DNA from: Candidatus Chlorohelix allophototropha | Lineage (GTDB): Bacteria > Chloroflexota > Chloroflexia > Chloroheliales > Chloroheliaceae | Length of the DNA: 64,000 bases | Assembly: GCF_030389965.1 (NCBI RefSeq) | Contig: NZ_CP128399.1 | Span: 372,001-436,000 of the forward strand | Direction of reading: 5' to 3' | Made by a program: the position numbers and the translations under genes | Shown: one piece after another, positions 44,329 to 52,664 of the stretch | Numbering within the stretch: position 1 is the first letter of the stretch | Layout: each line of letters opens with the position of its first letter | Notes under the pieces: generated by a model | Databases searched by the model: none | Seen by the model: only the letters and a program-made list of their open reading frames with translations | Told to the model about the DNA's origin: nothing

Positions 44329-44429
44329 GATTCCTCCTTTGAGGCTTTATTGTAGGTAGATTTGAGCAATATATCTAAAAAAAGCTACGCTGGAATTATA
44401 CTATCACGCTGAGCTATATGCAGCTCACA

Positions 44430-44467
44430 AAATAATAAATCCCCTGTGCGTGACTATTCACAGGGGA
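44430..44467 (-). terminator. terminator after the lipid operon
   Basis: TCCCCTGTG (44440-44448) and CACAGGGGA (44459-44467) form a perfect 9-bp stem with a 10-nt loop, followed on the minus strand by a T-rich tract. It ends the four-gene operon 47730-44508. Confidence 0.85.
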
Positions 44468-44507
44468 TGAGTGATGTGGAATGGACGTGATTAACGTCAG
44501 ATATTGT

Positions 44508-45386
44508 TCATTTGCGCCCGGTTGTTACCGAAAACAGACCGACTTCCTCAATTCTGCTTTCGACCTGTTTGAATCCGGCTTCTCGCCCCCATAAATCCAT
44601 CGCTTCAACCGAGCGGCAGCGCATTACCCAGGGTATCCCATCCCGGTTTGGTAATACGTTGGCGATAAATTCAAGTTGCGGGTGGCGATTCTGAGCGGTG
44701 TAAAAGATTGCCCCGCCAGGAGTGAGAAATTTGTGCAAGGTTTTGAGCGATGTGCGAATGATTTCATCCTCAAGCATCAATTCGTACAGTCCTGAAACTA
44801 CGATTACATTAGGCGCAGACCCAAGCGTGGCATTTGTAGGCGCAGGATTGAAAGCATCGCCCTGTTCATAATGGATGTGCTTAATCCCGGCTTCCTGTGC
44901 CTGTTGTAAGCCCTGCACAACCCCTGCCAGCGAGAGGTCGCGGCATAACACTTCGACATCGCCCTTCTCTTCGCCGATTTCCTGCAATAATTCCTGAAGG
45001 TAGCGACCGGGTCCGGCTGCAACATCGAGAATACGAGTTTTGATTCCATCAGCGCGGTTTTTTTCAATTTCAGATTTCAGCATTTGTTTCAGCAATACAC
45101 GCCGCGCCCGGATACCTCTCCAGCCGATTGAATTCAGGTAGAAGCGATCTACCAGTTTGCCAACCAGTAATGTTCCGTGAGCTTTATTTACATACACATA
45201 GTCAAGCATATTGCCGCTATCGAAGCCGAAACGGTATCCGGTGCGAACGCCTTTGCTGGTACGTCCGAAGGTTGCGAATCCGGCTTTCACCACAGCCCAT
45301 TTAATTTTCCCAAAAACCCCCGGTTTCCGCACTTCAATTTCATGCGCTTTTGGTTGGTTAACTGCATTATTATTCAGGGTTGTCAT
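44508..45386 (-). CDS. class I SAM-dependent methyltransferase, YnbC C-terminal type
   Basis: A 292-aa methyltransferase. It opens with a conserved leader including FGFDSGNMLDYVYVNKAHG and YLNSIGWRGIRARRVLL before the SAM motif ILDVAAGPGRYLQEL (about 119-133), the acidic strand CRDLS and a LTPGGAIFYTAQNRHPQ motif. This leader-plus-SAM layout resembles the methyltransferase half of E. coli YnbC, here without its hydrolase half. It is the last gene of a lipid-synthesis-type operon, 31 nt after the cytidylyltransferase, so its substrate may be a phospholipid head group or related lipid; that is inference. Confidence 0.75.
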   Translation of the reverse strand: MTTLNNNAVNQPKAHEIEVRKPGVFGKIKWAVVKAGFATFGRTSKGVRTGYRFGFDSGNMLDYVYVNKAHGTLLVGKLVDRFYLNSIGWRGIRARRVLLKQMLKSEIEKNRADGIKTRILDVAAGPGRYLQELLQEIGEEKGDVEVLCRDLSLAGVVQGLQQAQEAGIKHIHYEQGDAFNPAPTNATLGSAPNVIVVSGLYELMLEDEIIRTSLKTLHKFLTPGGAIFYTAQNRHPQLEFIANVLPNRDGIPWVMRCRSVEAMDLWGREAGFKQVESRIEEVGLFSVTTGRK

Positions 45387-45417
45387 TTTGGTGCCTCTTT
45401 CTTTTGAAATTTATTGA

Positions 45418-46398
45418 TTAAAGACCTATGATTGTTTCTAACCTTGATAAGTAGAAAACCAGTGGCGCTACAAATAACAAACTGTCTATCCGATCGAGCA
45501 ACCCCCCGAAGCCGGGAAGGAAATTGCCCGCATCTTTTACTCCACTTTGCCGCTTTAGCAATGATTCAAACAGGTCGCCGCATACACTACCGACTGCAAT
45601 TCCTAACGCAAGCAGGAAGAGTAACCACCAAGCCATTTCGGTGAGGGCGAAAGAGAATAGCGCGATTGCAATTCCTGCGCCCATTAAGTTACCGACTACT
45701 CCGCCCCACGTTTTGTTAGGGCTGAGCTTGGGAGAAAGTTTTGGGCCTCTCAGCGATTTGCCGCCGCAGAATGCGCCTATATCGCTCAACGCTACGCCAA
45801 GCCCTATTGCGAGGGTTAAGCCGGGTCTTTGTCCGGTTTCGAGCGCTACCAGATGCGCTGGTAACCATCCGGCGTACAGATAAGCCGAGAACCCGCTTGA
45901 GGCTGCCATAAAACGCTCTTTAAGCTCACGCTCATCCTTAAGGGGCAGCAATGCTACAAATGCCCAGAAGAAGAAAGCGATGGCGGGCGCAATGGCTATT
46001 TCAGCAGAACCACAGACCAGCACCAGCGCCAGCGTCAACCAACCACATACCACCGCGAGATATTGGTGCATTTTCGGCAGGTTAAACAACTTTGCATATT
46101 CGGCGATTCCCTGCCAGATAATGAAAGCTACCATCGCGGCGGTGGTTAGTGCGCCAAATAGAACTGCACCACCATAAACGAAGGCGATGATGAGCCAAGT
46201 GCGATAACGCTGCCACAATACTTGTCGGGGAGTGTGTCCGATAGCCATTGTTCCACTGCCGGCTACTTCAAGCTGTTTTTGCCGCAAGCTTACCAGCGCC
46301 AGCGCCACTCCACCTAGACTAAACAGGAGAGTCAGAACCGTTATAACCGGGATTGTAACCGGGTTATCGAGCGGGTTTGTCACAATTTCCGCTTTCAT
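45418..46398 (-). CDS. phosphatidate cytidylyltransferase (CDP-diglyceride synthase), YnbB-like
   Basis: A 326-aa membrane enzyme expected to make CDP-diacylglycerol from phosphatidate and CTP. It has about eight hydrophobic helices and the C-terminal CdsA signature: SDIGAFCGGKSLRGPKLSPKLSPNKTWGG, then GSVCGDLFESLLKRQSGVKDAGNFLPGFGGLLDRIDS. The start is ATG 46398, overlapping the phosphatidyltransferase stop by 4 nt (ATGA), with AAGGA upstream; an upstream start at 46440 is less likely. An accessory copy is likely, since a housekeeping cdsA normally sits near tRNA or isoprenoid genes. Confidence 0.9.
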   Translation of the reverse strand: MKAEIVTNPLDNPVTIPVITVLTLLFSLGGVALALVSLRQKQLEVAGSGTMAIGHTPRQVLWQRYRTWLIIAFVYGGAVLFGALTTAAMVAFIIWQGIAEYAKLFNLPKMHQYLAVVCGWLTLALVLVCGSAEIAIAPAIAFFFWAFVALLPLKDERELKERFMAASSGFSAYLYAGWLPAHLVALETGQRPGLTLAIGLGVALSDIGAFCGGKSLRGPKLSPKLSPNKTWGGVVGNLMGAGIAIALFSFALTEMAWWLLFLLALGIAVGSVCGDLFESLLKRQSGVKDAGNFLPGFGGLLDRIDSLLFVAPLVFYLSRLETIIGL

Positions 46399-47027
46399 TT
46401 CTGTCCATCCTTTGCCGGGTTCAAATCCCGGTAGCTCCAACGAAATCGCTGTACGATAGTGATCAGTATTCCGATACCAAAGACCACCAGCAGCCAGTTC
46501 CAGACAATCGCTCCAAAGAAGGCGACAAAGGGCGAGAATAGCGCCAGATAAACCATGCGGTCGGCTTTAGCCAGTAACCCGCCAAACTGCCGTTTTCCTC
46601 CGGCAGCTTTCGCAGCCGTGCCGAGGTAGCTGTTCAACAGCACCAGTACCAGCACTCCCCATCCCAGTGGGACGATTACCTGCGGATTCAAAGCCAGCCC
46701 AACCAATACCAGCAAGTCGGCAACTCGGTCACTGAATTCGTTGTAAAGCTCACCCCATGGGCGAGCTTTGCCGGTGCGCCGCGCTACCAATCCATCTAGG
46801 GCGTTCGCCGCAATCCGGGCAATGACCAGCGGGGCTACTACCAACGCCAGCCACGACCAGTGAGCCGAAAAATAAAGGGCTATTCCCGCCAACCCTGCAA
46901 ATACCACACCACTCAGGGTTACATAGTCCGGGTGAACCTGTCGCTTGACCAACGCATCTTCTATGCCTTTCAAACGCCTTTGCCACCACGGTTTTATGGA
47001 ATAAATGCCGCCAAATTGCTTTAACAT
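46395..47027 (-). CDS. CDP-alcohol phosphatidyltransferase, YnbA-like
   Basis: A 210-aa membrane enzyme that joins an alcohol to a CDP-activated lipid. The catalytic motif is D-G-x2-A-R-x8-G-x3-N-x3-D, in ALDGLVARRTGKARPWG and ELYNEFSDRVAD: the usual second aspartate is asparagine and an additional aspartate follows four residues later. Several hydrophobic helices fill the rest. It starts 16 nt after plsC and overlaps the cytidylyltransferase by 4 nt. The alcohol substrate is not readable from the sequence. The variant motif may mark a YnbA-type subfamily. Confidence 0.85.
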   Translation of the reverse strand: MLKQFGGIYSIKPWWQRRLKGIEDALVKRQVHPDYVTLSGVVFAGLAGIALYFSAHWSWLALVVAPLVIARIAANALDGLVARRTGKARPWGELYNEFSDRVADLLVLVGLALNPQVIVPLGWGVLVLVLLNSYLGTAAKAAGGKRQFGGLLAKADRMVYLALFSPFVAFFGAIVWNWLLVVFGIGILITIVQRFRWSYRDLNPAKDGQK

Positions 47028-47043
47028 TTATATACCTAGCCTT

Positions 47044-47730
47044 TTAAGCTGCTCGATTATGAGTGTCAATTGTTTCTGCGCCCGCCATCCGGCGCAATTG
47101 TTGCTCCATTGTGGTGTTGATTTCTGTTGTGCTGGCAGTCTCGGAAAAGCGCATCGGCTCGCCAAAAGTTACCGTGATGTGCTGGGGGCGAGGAAAGCGC
47201 GCGCCCTTTGGCATTGCTTCAAACGTGCCTTCAAGATGTATCGGTACTACCGCCACGCCGCTGTGTTTCACCAAATGAGCGGCACCCTTTTTGAATTCGT
47301 GCAATTGCCCGTCAACGCTTCGCGTGCCTTCTGGGAAAATCAAAATGTTTTTGCCGTCTTTCAACAGGTGTTGAGTTTTCATCAGGCTGGTAAAGCAGCC
47401 ATCGCCTTTTCGAGAAAATGAGATGCAATTGAACAAGGTGCTGACCAACGTGCCTTTCCAACCCCTGCTATAGAAGTAATCGCTGGCAGCGGCGACTTTG
47501 GTTTGTACCTTTTGCTTGTTCGGCAAAGCCTTCAAGATTGACAGTGTATCTAAATGGCTGGAGTGATTAGCGATGAATACTACCGGGCTATCCAAATTGG
47601 TCAGGTTTTCTTCCCCGCATACCTTCACTGGAACGATTACTCGCATCGCCGGGTAGAAGGTAACTTTTCGGATTGCTTCCCCGATGTGGGGCTGCATCAT
47701 CTCAAAAGCTTGTATCATTATGGTTTTCAT
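47044..47730 (-). CDS. plsC: 1-acyl-sn-glycerol-3-phosphate acyltransferase (PlsC type)
   Basis: A 228-aa membrane-associated acyltransferase. Block I is NHSSHLD (H-x4-D, about 55-61) and block III is FPEGTRS, near 135; VPIHLEG follows as block IV. The family acylates lysophosphatidate to phosphatidate, the substrate of the next-but-one gene's cytidylyltransferase, so the operon order matches the pathway. AGAGGT upstream of the ATG supports the start. It is the first gene of the operon running to 44508. Confidence 0.9.
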   Translation of the reverse strand: MKTIMIQAFEMMQPHIGEAIRKVTFYPAMRVIVPVKVCGEENLTNLDSPVVFIANHSSHLDTLSILKALPNKQKVQTKVAAASDYFYSRGWKGTLVSTLFNCISFSRKGDGCFTSLMKTQHLLKDGKNILIFPEGTRSVDGQLHEFKKGAAHLVKHSGVAVVPIHLEGTFEAMPKGARFPRPQHITVTFGEPMRFSETASTTEINTTMEQQLRRMAGAETIDTHNRAA

Positions 47731-47964
47731 CGCTGTACCTCTTTATTTTTGTTGCTTGTCGTTTGTTCTCTTTCCACTACCACCATACCGCTAATAGACC
47801 TGTCATTTACAGGTCTTGAACTGCTTGAAACTGGAAAATTACTGCCATTTACTGCCAACTTGAGCTCAAAGCCGTAAAAACGACTTTTTAATTGTAGAAA
47901 AACAGGAATGAAATGGGGGAGTGGTCACAAAAAGAAAGAGGGCTGCTGATGAAAAAGCAGAAAT

Positions 47965-47992
47965 AAAAAAGAGCCGGGAAGTTAACCCGGCT
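47965..47992 (-). terminator. terminator after the azlCD-aminotransferase-phzF operon
   Basis: AGCCGGG (47972-47978) and CCCGGCT (47986-47992) form a 7-bp stem, with A6 on the plus strand giving the T-run for minus-strand transcription. Confidence 0.85.
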
Positions 47993-48001
47993 TTGCATAT
48001 G

Positions 48002-48790
48002 TTAACAATCCAGTTCGCCGCGCAAAACGGTGATTGCCTTGCCCAGTAGTCTGGTTCTATCGCCGTCCACTATGGCTTGCACCACTCCACCCCGTGCGGA
48101 AGCCTGATAAGCAATAAATTCACTTTTGCTGAGCTTTGCTTGCCAGTATGGGGCAAGGCAGCAATGCGCCGACCCTGTGACTGGGTCTTCATTTACGCCG
48201 GAAGCGGGTGCAAAGAAGCGCGATACAAAATCATAGTTTTTAGAGGCACGCGCCGTTACTATAACTCCGCGTGTTTCGATACGAGCAAGCGCCGGCATAT
48301 CGGGTTTGAGCAACCTAACTGCTTCTTCAGACTCAAGCTCAACAATATAATCCATACGATTTTGCCCTATGAAAAGAGGTGTAGCGCCGAGAATCGTGGC
48401 GAAATCAGGCGGACTTACAACCGGAACGGCAGGTTCAAGCGGAAAATTAAGCTCAATCCATTCACCTTTAAGGTTGGCAGTGAGCAAGCCGCTAAGGGTA
48501 TAGAATCTAGCTTGCTCTTGCGGTTTGAGGTAGCCTTCTTGCCAAAGCACATGCGCACTGGCAAGGGTGGCATGTCCGCACAATTCCACCTCAAGCGCAG
48601 GAGTAAACCAACGCAGACGATAACCGTCACTTTCTGGGAGTAGGAAAGCCGTTTCGGACAGGTTCATTTCGCGTGCTACATTTTGCATCCACTCGTTATC
48701 TCGCGGTGCAACTAATACACACACGGCGGCGGGATTGCCGGAGAAGGACTTATCGGTAAAAGCATCTACCTGTACAATGCGTTGTGCCAT
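48002..48790 (-). CDS. PhzF-family isomerase
   Basis: A 262-aa two-domain protein of the PhzF/diaminopimelate-epimerase fold. The N-terminal VQVDAFTDKSFSGNPAAVCVL and the catalytic-type glutamate in MNLSETAFL (about E46) are present, as are LCGHATLASAHVL and EDPVTGSAHCCLAPYW, the second half of the active site. PhzF itself isomerises a phenazine precursor, but most homologues have other, unknown roles; no phenazine genes are here. It is the last gene of an operon with azlC, azlD and an aminotransferase. Confidence 0.88.
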   Translation of the reverse strand: MAQRIVQVDAFTDKSFSGNPAAVCVLVAPRDNEWMQNVAREMNLSETAFLLPESDGYRLRWFTPALEVELCGHATLASAHVLWQEGYLKPQEQARFYTLSGLLTANLKGEWIELNFPLEPAVPVVSPPDFATILGATPLFIGQNRMDYIVELESEEAVRLLKPDMPALARIETRGVIVTARASKNYDFVSRFFAPASGVNEDPVTGSAHCCLAPYWQAKLSKSEFIAYQASARGGVVQAIVDGDRTRLLGKAITVLRGELDC

Positions 48791-48801
48791 ATTAATCCTC
48801 G

Positions 48802-49914
48802 CTATAACTCTCTAAGAAAATCTTCCAGCCTTTGCAATGCTTCGGGCATATTTCTGCGTCCAAAACCAATCCTGAAATTATTGTTGTTTTCAGAATACAA
48901 TGTGCCGGGTAGCAGCAATACGCCTTTCTTTTCTACCAGTTTGCGGCAGAAATCTGCCACTGGCACGCCTTTTTGCAAGCGGGGAAAGGCAATCGGTCCG
49001 GCAAGCGGTTTTTGCCATTGGAAATAATCCTGCCATTGCTCGAAAAAGCGGTCAAGCAACTGCAAATTCTCCTGAATTATTCCCAGATTTCGCGCTAGAA
49101 TTTTCTTGCTGTGTCGCAGGGCAAGCGTGGCGAGAAATTCGCTCGGTGCGCTATTGCAAATAGTGGTATAGTCCTTGAAAGAGGCGATTTGTTTGAATAT
49201 CTCGCGATTTTGGGTGGCTATCCAACCGATTCGCAAACCCGCCAGCCCATAGGCTTTGGACATTACTCCTAGCGAAACAGCGTTTTCGTAGAGGTTGCAA
49301 GCAGCAGGCAAGCGGTTTTGCTCATCGTATTCCAGCAACCGATATACCTCATCCGAAAATAGTAACAGGTTGTGCTGACGCGCTATTTCGATGAGACGCT
49401 CGAAATCGGTATGGCTCATTAGGTAGCCAGTAGGGTTGTGCGGACAGTTGATTACGATTGCTCGCGTATTCGGGCGAATAGAGCTTTCAAGAAAATCTAA
49501 ATCCAGATTCCAGCCCGATTCTTCCTGTGCTACCCAGTGTGTAACCTCACAGCCGATTGCGTCCGCTATCTCAAAGAGCGACTGGTATGCCGGGTAATGC
49601 ACAATAAGGTGGTCGCCTTTTTCCAGCGCGGCGTGCATGAAAATAAAGATGGCTTCTTCTGCTCCGCTAAATACCAGCGTTTGGGAAGGCTCAATCTGCT
49701 GGTATATATCAGCTATCCCCGCTCGCAATGCCGGATTACCCGCAGATTCGGTGTAACCTAACCATAAATCATGAAATTCTTCGGCTGCGCCCGGTTCGTA
49801 AGCCAGCAACTCTTTTATTGACATAGACTCAAGGTCAGAAGAACAGAGCAGATAGGGGGCTTTGAACTCCCAATCGGCGAAATAGCGTTCGAGTTTGAAA
49901 TCCGGTATCCTCAT
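48802..49914 (-). CDS. PLP-dependent class I/II aminotransferase
   Basis: A 370-aa fold-type I aminotransferase. It carries NCPHNPTGYLMS, FSDEVYRLLEYD (cofactor-binding Asp and Tyr) and the PLP lysine in SKAYGLAGLRIGW. The N-terminus (KLERYFADWEFKAPYLLCSSDLESMS) and the LGYTESAGNPALR segment resemble aminotransferases with narrow or unassigned substrates. It lies between azlD (8 nt away) and phzF (11 nt), so amino acids handled by AzlCD may be related substrates. Assignment within the family is open. Confidence 0.88.
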   Translation of the reverse strand: MRIPDFKLERYFADWEFKAPYLLCSSDLESMSIKELLAYEPGAAEEFHDLWLGYTESAGNPALRAGIADIYQQIEPSQTLVFSGAEEAIFIFMHAALEKGDHLIVHYPAYQSLFEIADAIGCEVTHWVAQEESGWNLDLDFLESSIRPNTRAIVINCPHNPTGYLMSHTDFERLIEIARQHNLLLFSDEVYRLLEYDEQNRLPAACNLYENAVSLGVMSKAYGLAGLRIGWIATQNREIFKQIASFKDYTTICNSAPSEFLATLALRHSKKILARNLGIIQENLQLLDRFFEQWQDYFQWQKPLAGPIAFPRLQKGVPVADFCRKLVEKKGVLLLPGTLYSENNNNFRIGFGRRNMPEALQRLEDFLREL

Positions 49915-49922
49915 AAATTCAC

Positions 49923-50225
49923 CTATCTAAATTGGCGAAACAACCAAACCGCTAAAACCCCGATTATCATTGCCAGCAACAGGTTACGGGTGCGTACTGC
50001 AATTGCCCCGGTGATTATGCCCGCTGCTAATTCCGCCAAACCGCCTGTAAAAAGCGCGGGGGCGATCATTGAAATAAAAACTGCACCCGGTACATAGCGC
50101 AAACCAGCCTCAAATCGCGGTGAGAGTTTTATTCGCCCCATCATCCAGAGTCCGCCTCCGCGAGTGGCGTATGTAACCAACCCCATACCTACAATTATCA
50201 GAAATACTTCAAGACTTACGTCCAT
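49923..50225 (-). CDS. azlD: AzlD-family branched-chain amino acid export subunit
   Basis: A 100-aa membrane protein with about four hydrophobic segments and the family features GMGLVTYATRGGGLWMMGR and YVPGAVFISMIAPAL. It pairs with AzlC to form an AzlCD-type exporter of branched-chain amino acids. Its start overlaps the azlC stop by 17 nt. The pair in other bacteria gives resistance to azaleucine. Confidence 0.9.
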   Translation of the reverse strand: MDVSLEVFLIIVGMGLVTYATRGGGLWMMGRIKLSPRFEAGLRYVPGAVFISMIAPALFTGGLAELAAGIITGAIAVRTRNLLLAMIIGVLAVWLFRQFR

Positions 50226-50940
50226 ACGTCCATGCTCCCATTAGGCTTCCGGCAAACCCTCCCGCCAATATGTACCATTTACCCGGCAATGCCTGTGAGA
50301 CAACGATTGCAACCAGTGCCGCTACTCCCCACGGCAATAAATCGCCTTTGCCTCGCCATAATCCCAACAAAAGAGCAATAAAAACGGCGGTAAAGGCAAA
50401 ATCCAACCCGTATTTTGCCGGGTCTTGCACCACACCGCCTAGCAGTTGCCCTGCAATGGTAGAGCCATTCCAGGCTGTAAACGCAACGATGCCACTACCG
50501 AGTAAAAACCCCGCGTTACGTCTGCCGTTCATGTATTCGCCCATAGTCAACGCCCAGCTTTCATCGGTCATGAGATAAGCGGTGAGGTAGCGTTTAAGGG
50601 GGCTTAATTGGGAGAACCAAGGATAAAGGGCTGCACCCATCAAAACATGGCGCAAGTTGATAATCAAAGTGGTGATAATGATGCTGGCAGCAGGTAAGGG
50701 CGCAATCCACATGCCTAGCACCGCAAATTGAGCCGACCCGGCGTAAACCAGACTGCTCATCAAGAGGGCTTCGAAGGGGCGCAAACCCGCTTGACCGGAT
50801 AGGACTCCGAAAATCAATCCATATGCAAATATACTTATGCCCACCGGGAAAGTACGCTTGATTCCGGCGATTACCCCGCGCATGTCATAAGTTACAGGTT
50901 CTACTTCAGGAGAAATTTCGCTAACAGTTTGTTTAGACAT
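50209..50940 (-). CDS. azlC: AzlC-family branched-chain amino acid exporter, large subunit
   Basis: A 243-aa integral membrane protein with about seven hydrophobic segments. FPVGISIFAYGLIFGVLSGQAGL and SSLVYAGSAQFAVLG match the AzlC pattern. ATG 50940 (MSKQTVSEIS) is preferred; the frame is open 14 codons further. This ATG lies within a perfect inverted repeat that would pair the ribosome-binding region, so translation may be controlled. It heads an operon azlC-azlD-aminotransferase-phzF of genes packed with small overlaps or gaps. Confidence 0.88.
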   Translation of the reverse strand: MSKQTVSEISPEVEPVTYDMRGVIAGIKRTFPVGISIFAYGLIFGVLSGQAGLRPFEALLMSSLVYAGSAQFAVLGMWIAPLPAASIIITTLIINLRHVLMGAALYPWFSQLSPLKRYLTAYLMTDESWALTMGEYMNGRRNAGFLLGSGIVAFTAWNGSTIAGQLLGGVVQDPAKYGLDFAFTAVFIALLLGLWRGKGDLLPWGVAALVAIVVSQALPGKWYILAGGFAGSLMGAWTYGRKS

Positions 50941-50971
50941 GCCCCAAGTATAGCAAAAGACTTGGGGCATG
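50938..50971 (-). promoter_or_regulatory. perfect inverted repeat overlapping the azlC start codon
   Basis: CATGCCCCAAGT (50938-50949) and ACTTGGGGCATG (50960-50971) form a 12-bp perfect inverted repeat with a 10-bp spacer. In the mRNA the 3' arm contains CUUGGGG and the AUG, so the hairpin would hide the start region. As DNA, the arms are 22 bp apart centre to centre, two helical turns, which also fits a dimeric repressor. No T-run follows, so it is not a terminator. Confidence 0.7.
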
Positions 50972-51005
50972 TCCTGATACATTTGGCGGATATATACGAG
51001 GACAA

Positions 51006-51191
51006 TTATCCAGCTAATCGCCTACCCCAGCGTACCAGCCACAAGCCGAGTTTTCGCCGCAAAGGTTGGGTAGGTTGCGCCGCAAAGCTGGAAATAGCGA
51101 GTTTGGAGAGCGTTTCTTGCTCGGCTTCTTTTTGGTAGAAACCGATTTGTTCACGGGCTTGCGCTACCAGAAAATCATAGTTTTCGCCCAT
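51006..51191 (-). CDS. small hypothetical protein, 61 aa
   Basis: A short basic helical protein (MGENYDFLVAQAREQIGFYQ, ending LWLVRWGRRLAG) with a final amphipathic or membrane-associating helix. CAGGAG about 9 nt upstream of the ATG and its location 24 nt after the DUF4097 gene stop make it a likely third gene of that operon. No family recognised. Confidence 0.55.
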   Translation of the reverse strand: MGENYDFLVAQAREQIGFYQKEAEQETLSKLAISSFAAQPTQPLRRKLGLWLVRWGRRLAG

Positions 51192-51215
51192 TTACTTTAA
51201 CTCCTGTTCCTCGCT

Positions 51216-52661
51216 CTAATTATTTTCCAACTCTGCCAGACGCGCCATACCCTCTTCAACCGTCATTTCGCCCCGTTCAATCGCTTGTAGAATTTCAAGC
51301 TGGGTAAATTTCTTTGCGACTTTTGGCGCAGGAGAATCAGTTTTAGCGTTTCCCAAACCTTCTTCTACTTGTACGCCCGGTGTAGCGGGAGGCCAATTTA
51401 CCGAAGCATTACCAGAGTCAGCCTCACTTTTTTGCTCTGCTTTTGGCATGAATTCTGTTCTAGCAAAAGGTGGCATCGGCGGCACAGGTGGCATCGGCGG
51501 AATCGGAGGCCAGTTTTGCTGAGGAGGCTGTGGCGGAGTAGGCGGAATCGGTACTCCGGGCTGATCGTAAATACCTACATCTATTCTTCCACTGACCGTA
51601 TTAATCATAATTTTACGACCTCCTCCATTCATATCTACTTTAGACTGGCTCTGTCCGGGTCTATTTTTATTAACTATCCAACCAATTTCAGGCTGAATCT
51701 GGATTTTTCCGCTGAGCGTACGACTTTCGATGGTGGCGCGGGTATTGCGTTTCAGCATAAGTCGTACGCTGCCACTTACATTGTTAATTCGAAAATCGGA
51801 TTCGCTTGCTTCGGCAACTGCCGTTTCTACAAAAATGTTGCCGCTGGTACTGGAAAGTTCCATCGTTTTCAAGCGACAGTCCAGCAGATTTATACTACTG
51901 CTGGTCATTTTGGCGGTTATGCCACCTGTCAATTGGTAGGCTTCTAGTTTGCCGCTCATCCCTTTTAGTTGTACTTCACCGTTCAAGTTGCGCAAAGTAA
52001 ATTGCCCGCTGGTACTTTTTAGGTTACAGTATCCGCTCATATCGCTAACTTCGATAGACCCTGATACGTTCTTGACCTCTAATTCAACATGGGTCGGTAT
52101 TTCGACAAATATTTCAATGGGTCTGCCAAATACGCTTTGCATGGTTTTATTGATGAAGTCACCAATCCCCGTAAAAACGTCGGTATCAACTTCAAAATTA
52201 CCCCATTCCCAGCCTGATTGGTGCTTCTCTTGCCTGACTTTTTCCCGCCACTCATGCCGTTCTCGCCTTGCTTCATTTCTCTTGCGTTCATGCTCGGTGC
52301 GATCTCGAAAAGCCCAATCGCCGGTATTACCTCCTGAGTCGTAATCGCCGCCATACCAACCTTGCGCTACATCGGGGTCTTCGCCTTGTTTCCACTTGGT
52401 ATCGAAGCGAAATTTTAATTCTTTATCGGGGCGGGTTGATATTTCTACGGAACGCCCGTCACTTGCAAGCTCAATCTGTGGTGGGAAGATAGCGCCATCC
52501 TGATTTATGGCGCGTACTCTTATAATCGGTTCAGAAGTACCTTTAACCCGGATATTGCTATCCAGCCCTACTATTTTTACAAAGCGCAGACGGCTAGGGT
52601 CAATTGAAATGACTTGTTCAGAATTATTATCGCTATATGTTTTTTCTTCATATTCCGGCAT
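51216..52661 (-). CDS. DUF4097 beta-helix protein with C-terminal SHOCT-like hairpin
   Basis: A 481-aa protein. Residues about 10-80 and 195-330 carry repeated short beta motifs, such as SGSIEVSDMSGYCNLKSTSG and STSGNIFVETA, typical of the DUF4097 beta-helix. A charged segment (110-160) interrupts. After a Pro-rich linker (365-410) the C-terminus ends in LEILQAIERGEMTVEEGMARLAELE, a helical hairpin also present at the end of the DUF2089 protein upstream. No signal peptide is seen. Related YvlB/LiaX-type proteins work in envelope-stress responses in Firmicutes; a similar role is inference. AGGAGA upstream of ATG; 3 bp after the DUF2089 gene. Confidence 0.82.
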   Translation of the reverse strand: MPEYEEKTYSDNNSEQVISIDPSRLRFVKIVGLDSNIRVKGTSEPIIRVRAINQDGAIFPPQIELASDGRSVEISTRPDKELKFRFDTKWKQGEDPDVAQGWYGGDYDSGGNTGDWAFRDRTEHERKRNEARRERHEWREKVRQEKHQSGWEWGNFEVDTDVFTGIGDFINKTMQSVFGRPIEIFVEIPTHVELEVKNVSGSIEVSDMSGYCNLKSTSGQFTLRNLNGEVQLKGMSGKLEAYQLTGGITAKMTSSSINLLDCRLKTMELSSTSGNIFVETAVAEASESDFRINNVSGSVRLMLKRNTRATIESRTLSGKIQIQPEIGWIVNKNRPGQSQSKVDMNGGGRKIMINTVSGRIDVGIYDQPGVPIPPTPPQPPQQNWPPIPPMPPVPPMPPFARTEFMPKAEQKSEADSGNASVNWPPATPGVQVEEGLGNAKTDSPAPKVAKKFTQLEILQAIERGEMTVEEGMARLAELENN

Positions 52662-52664
52662 GGC

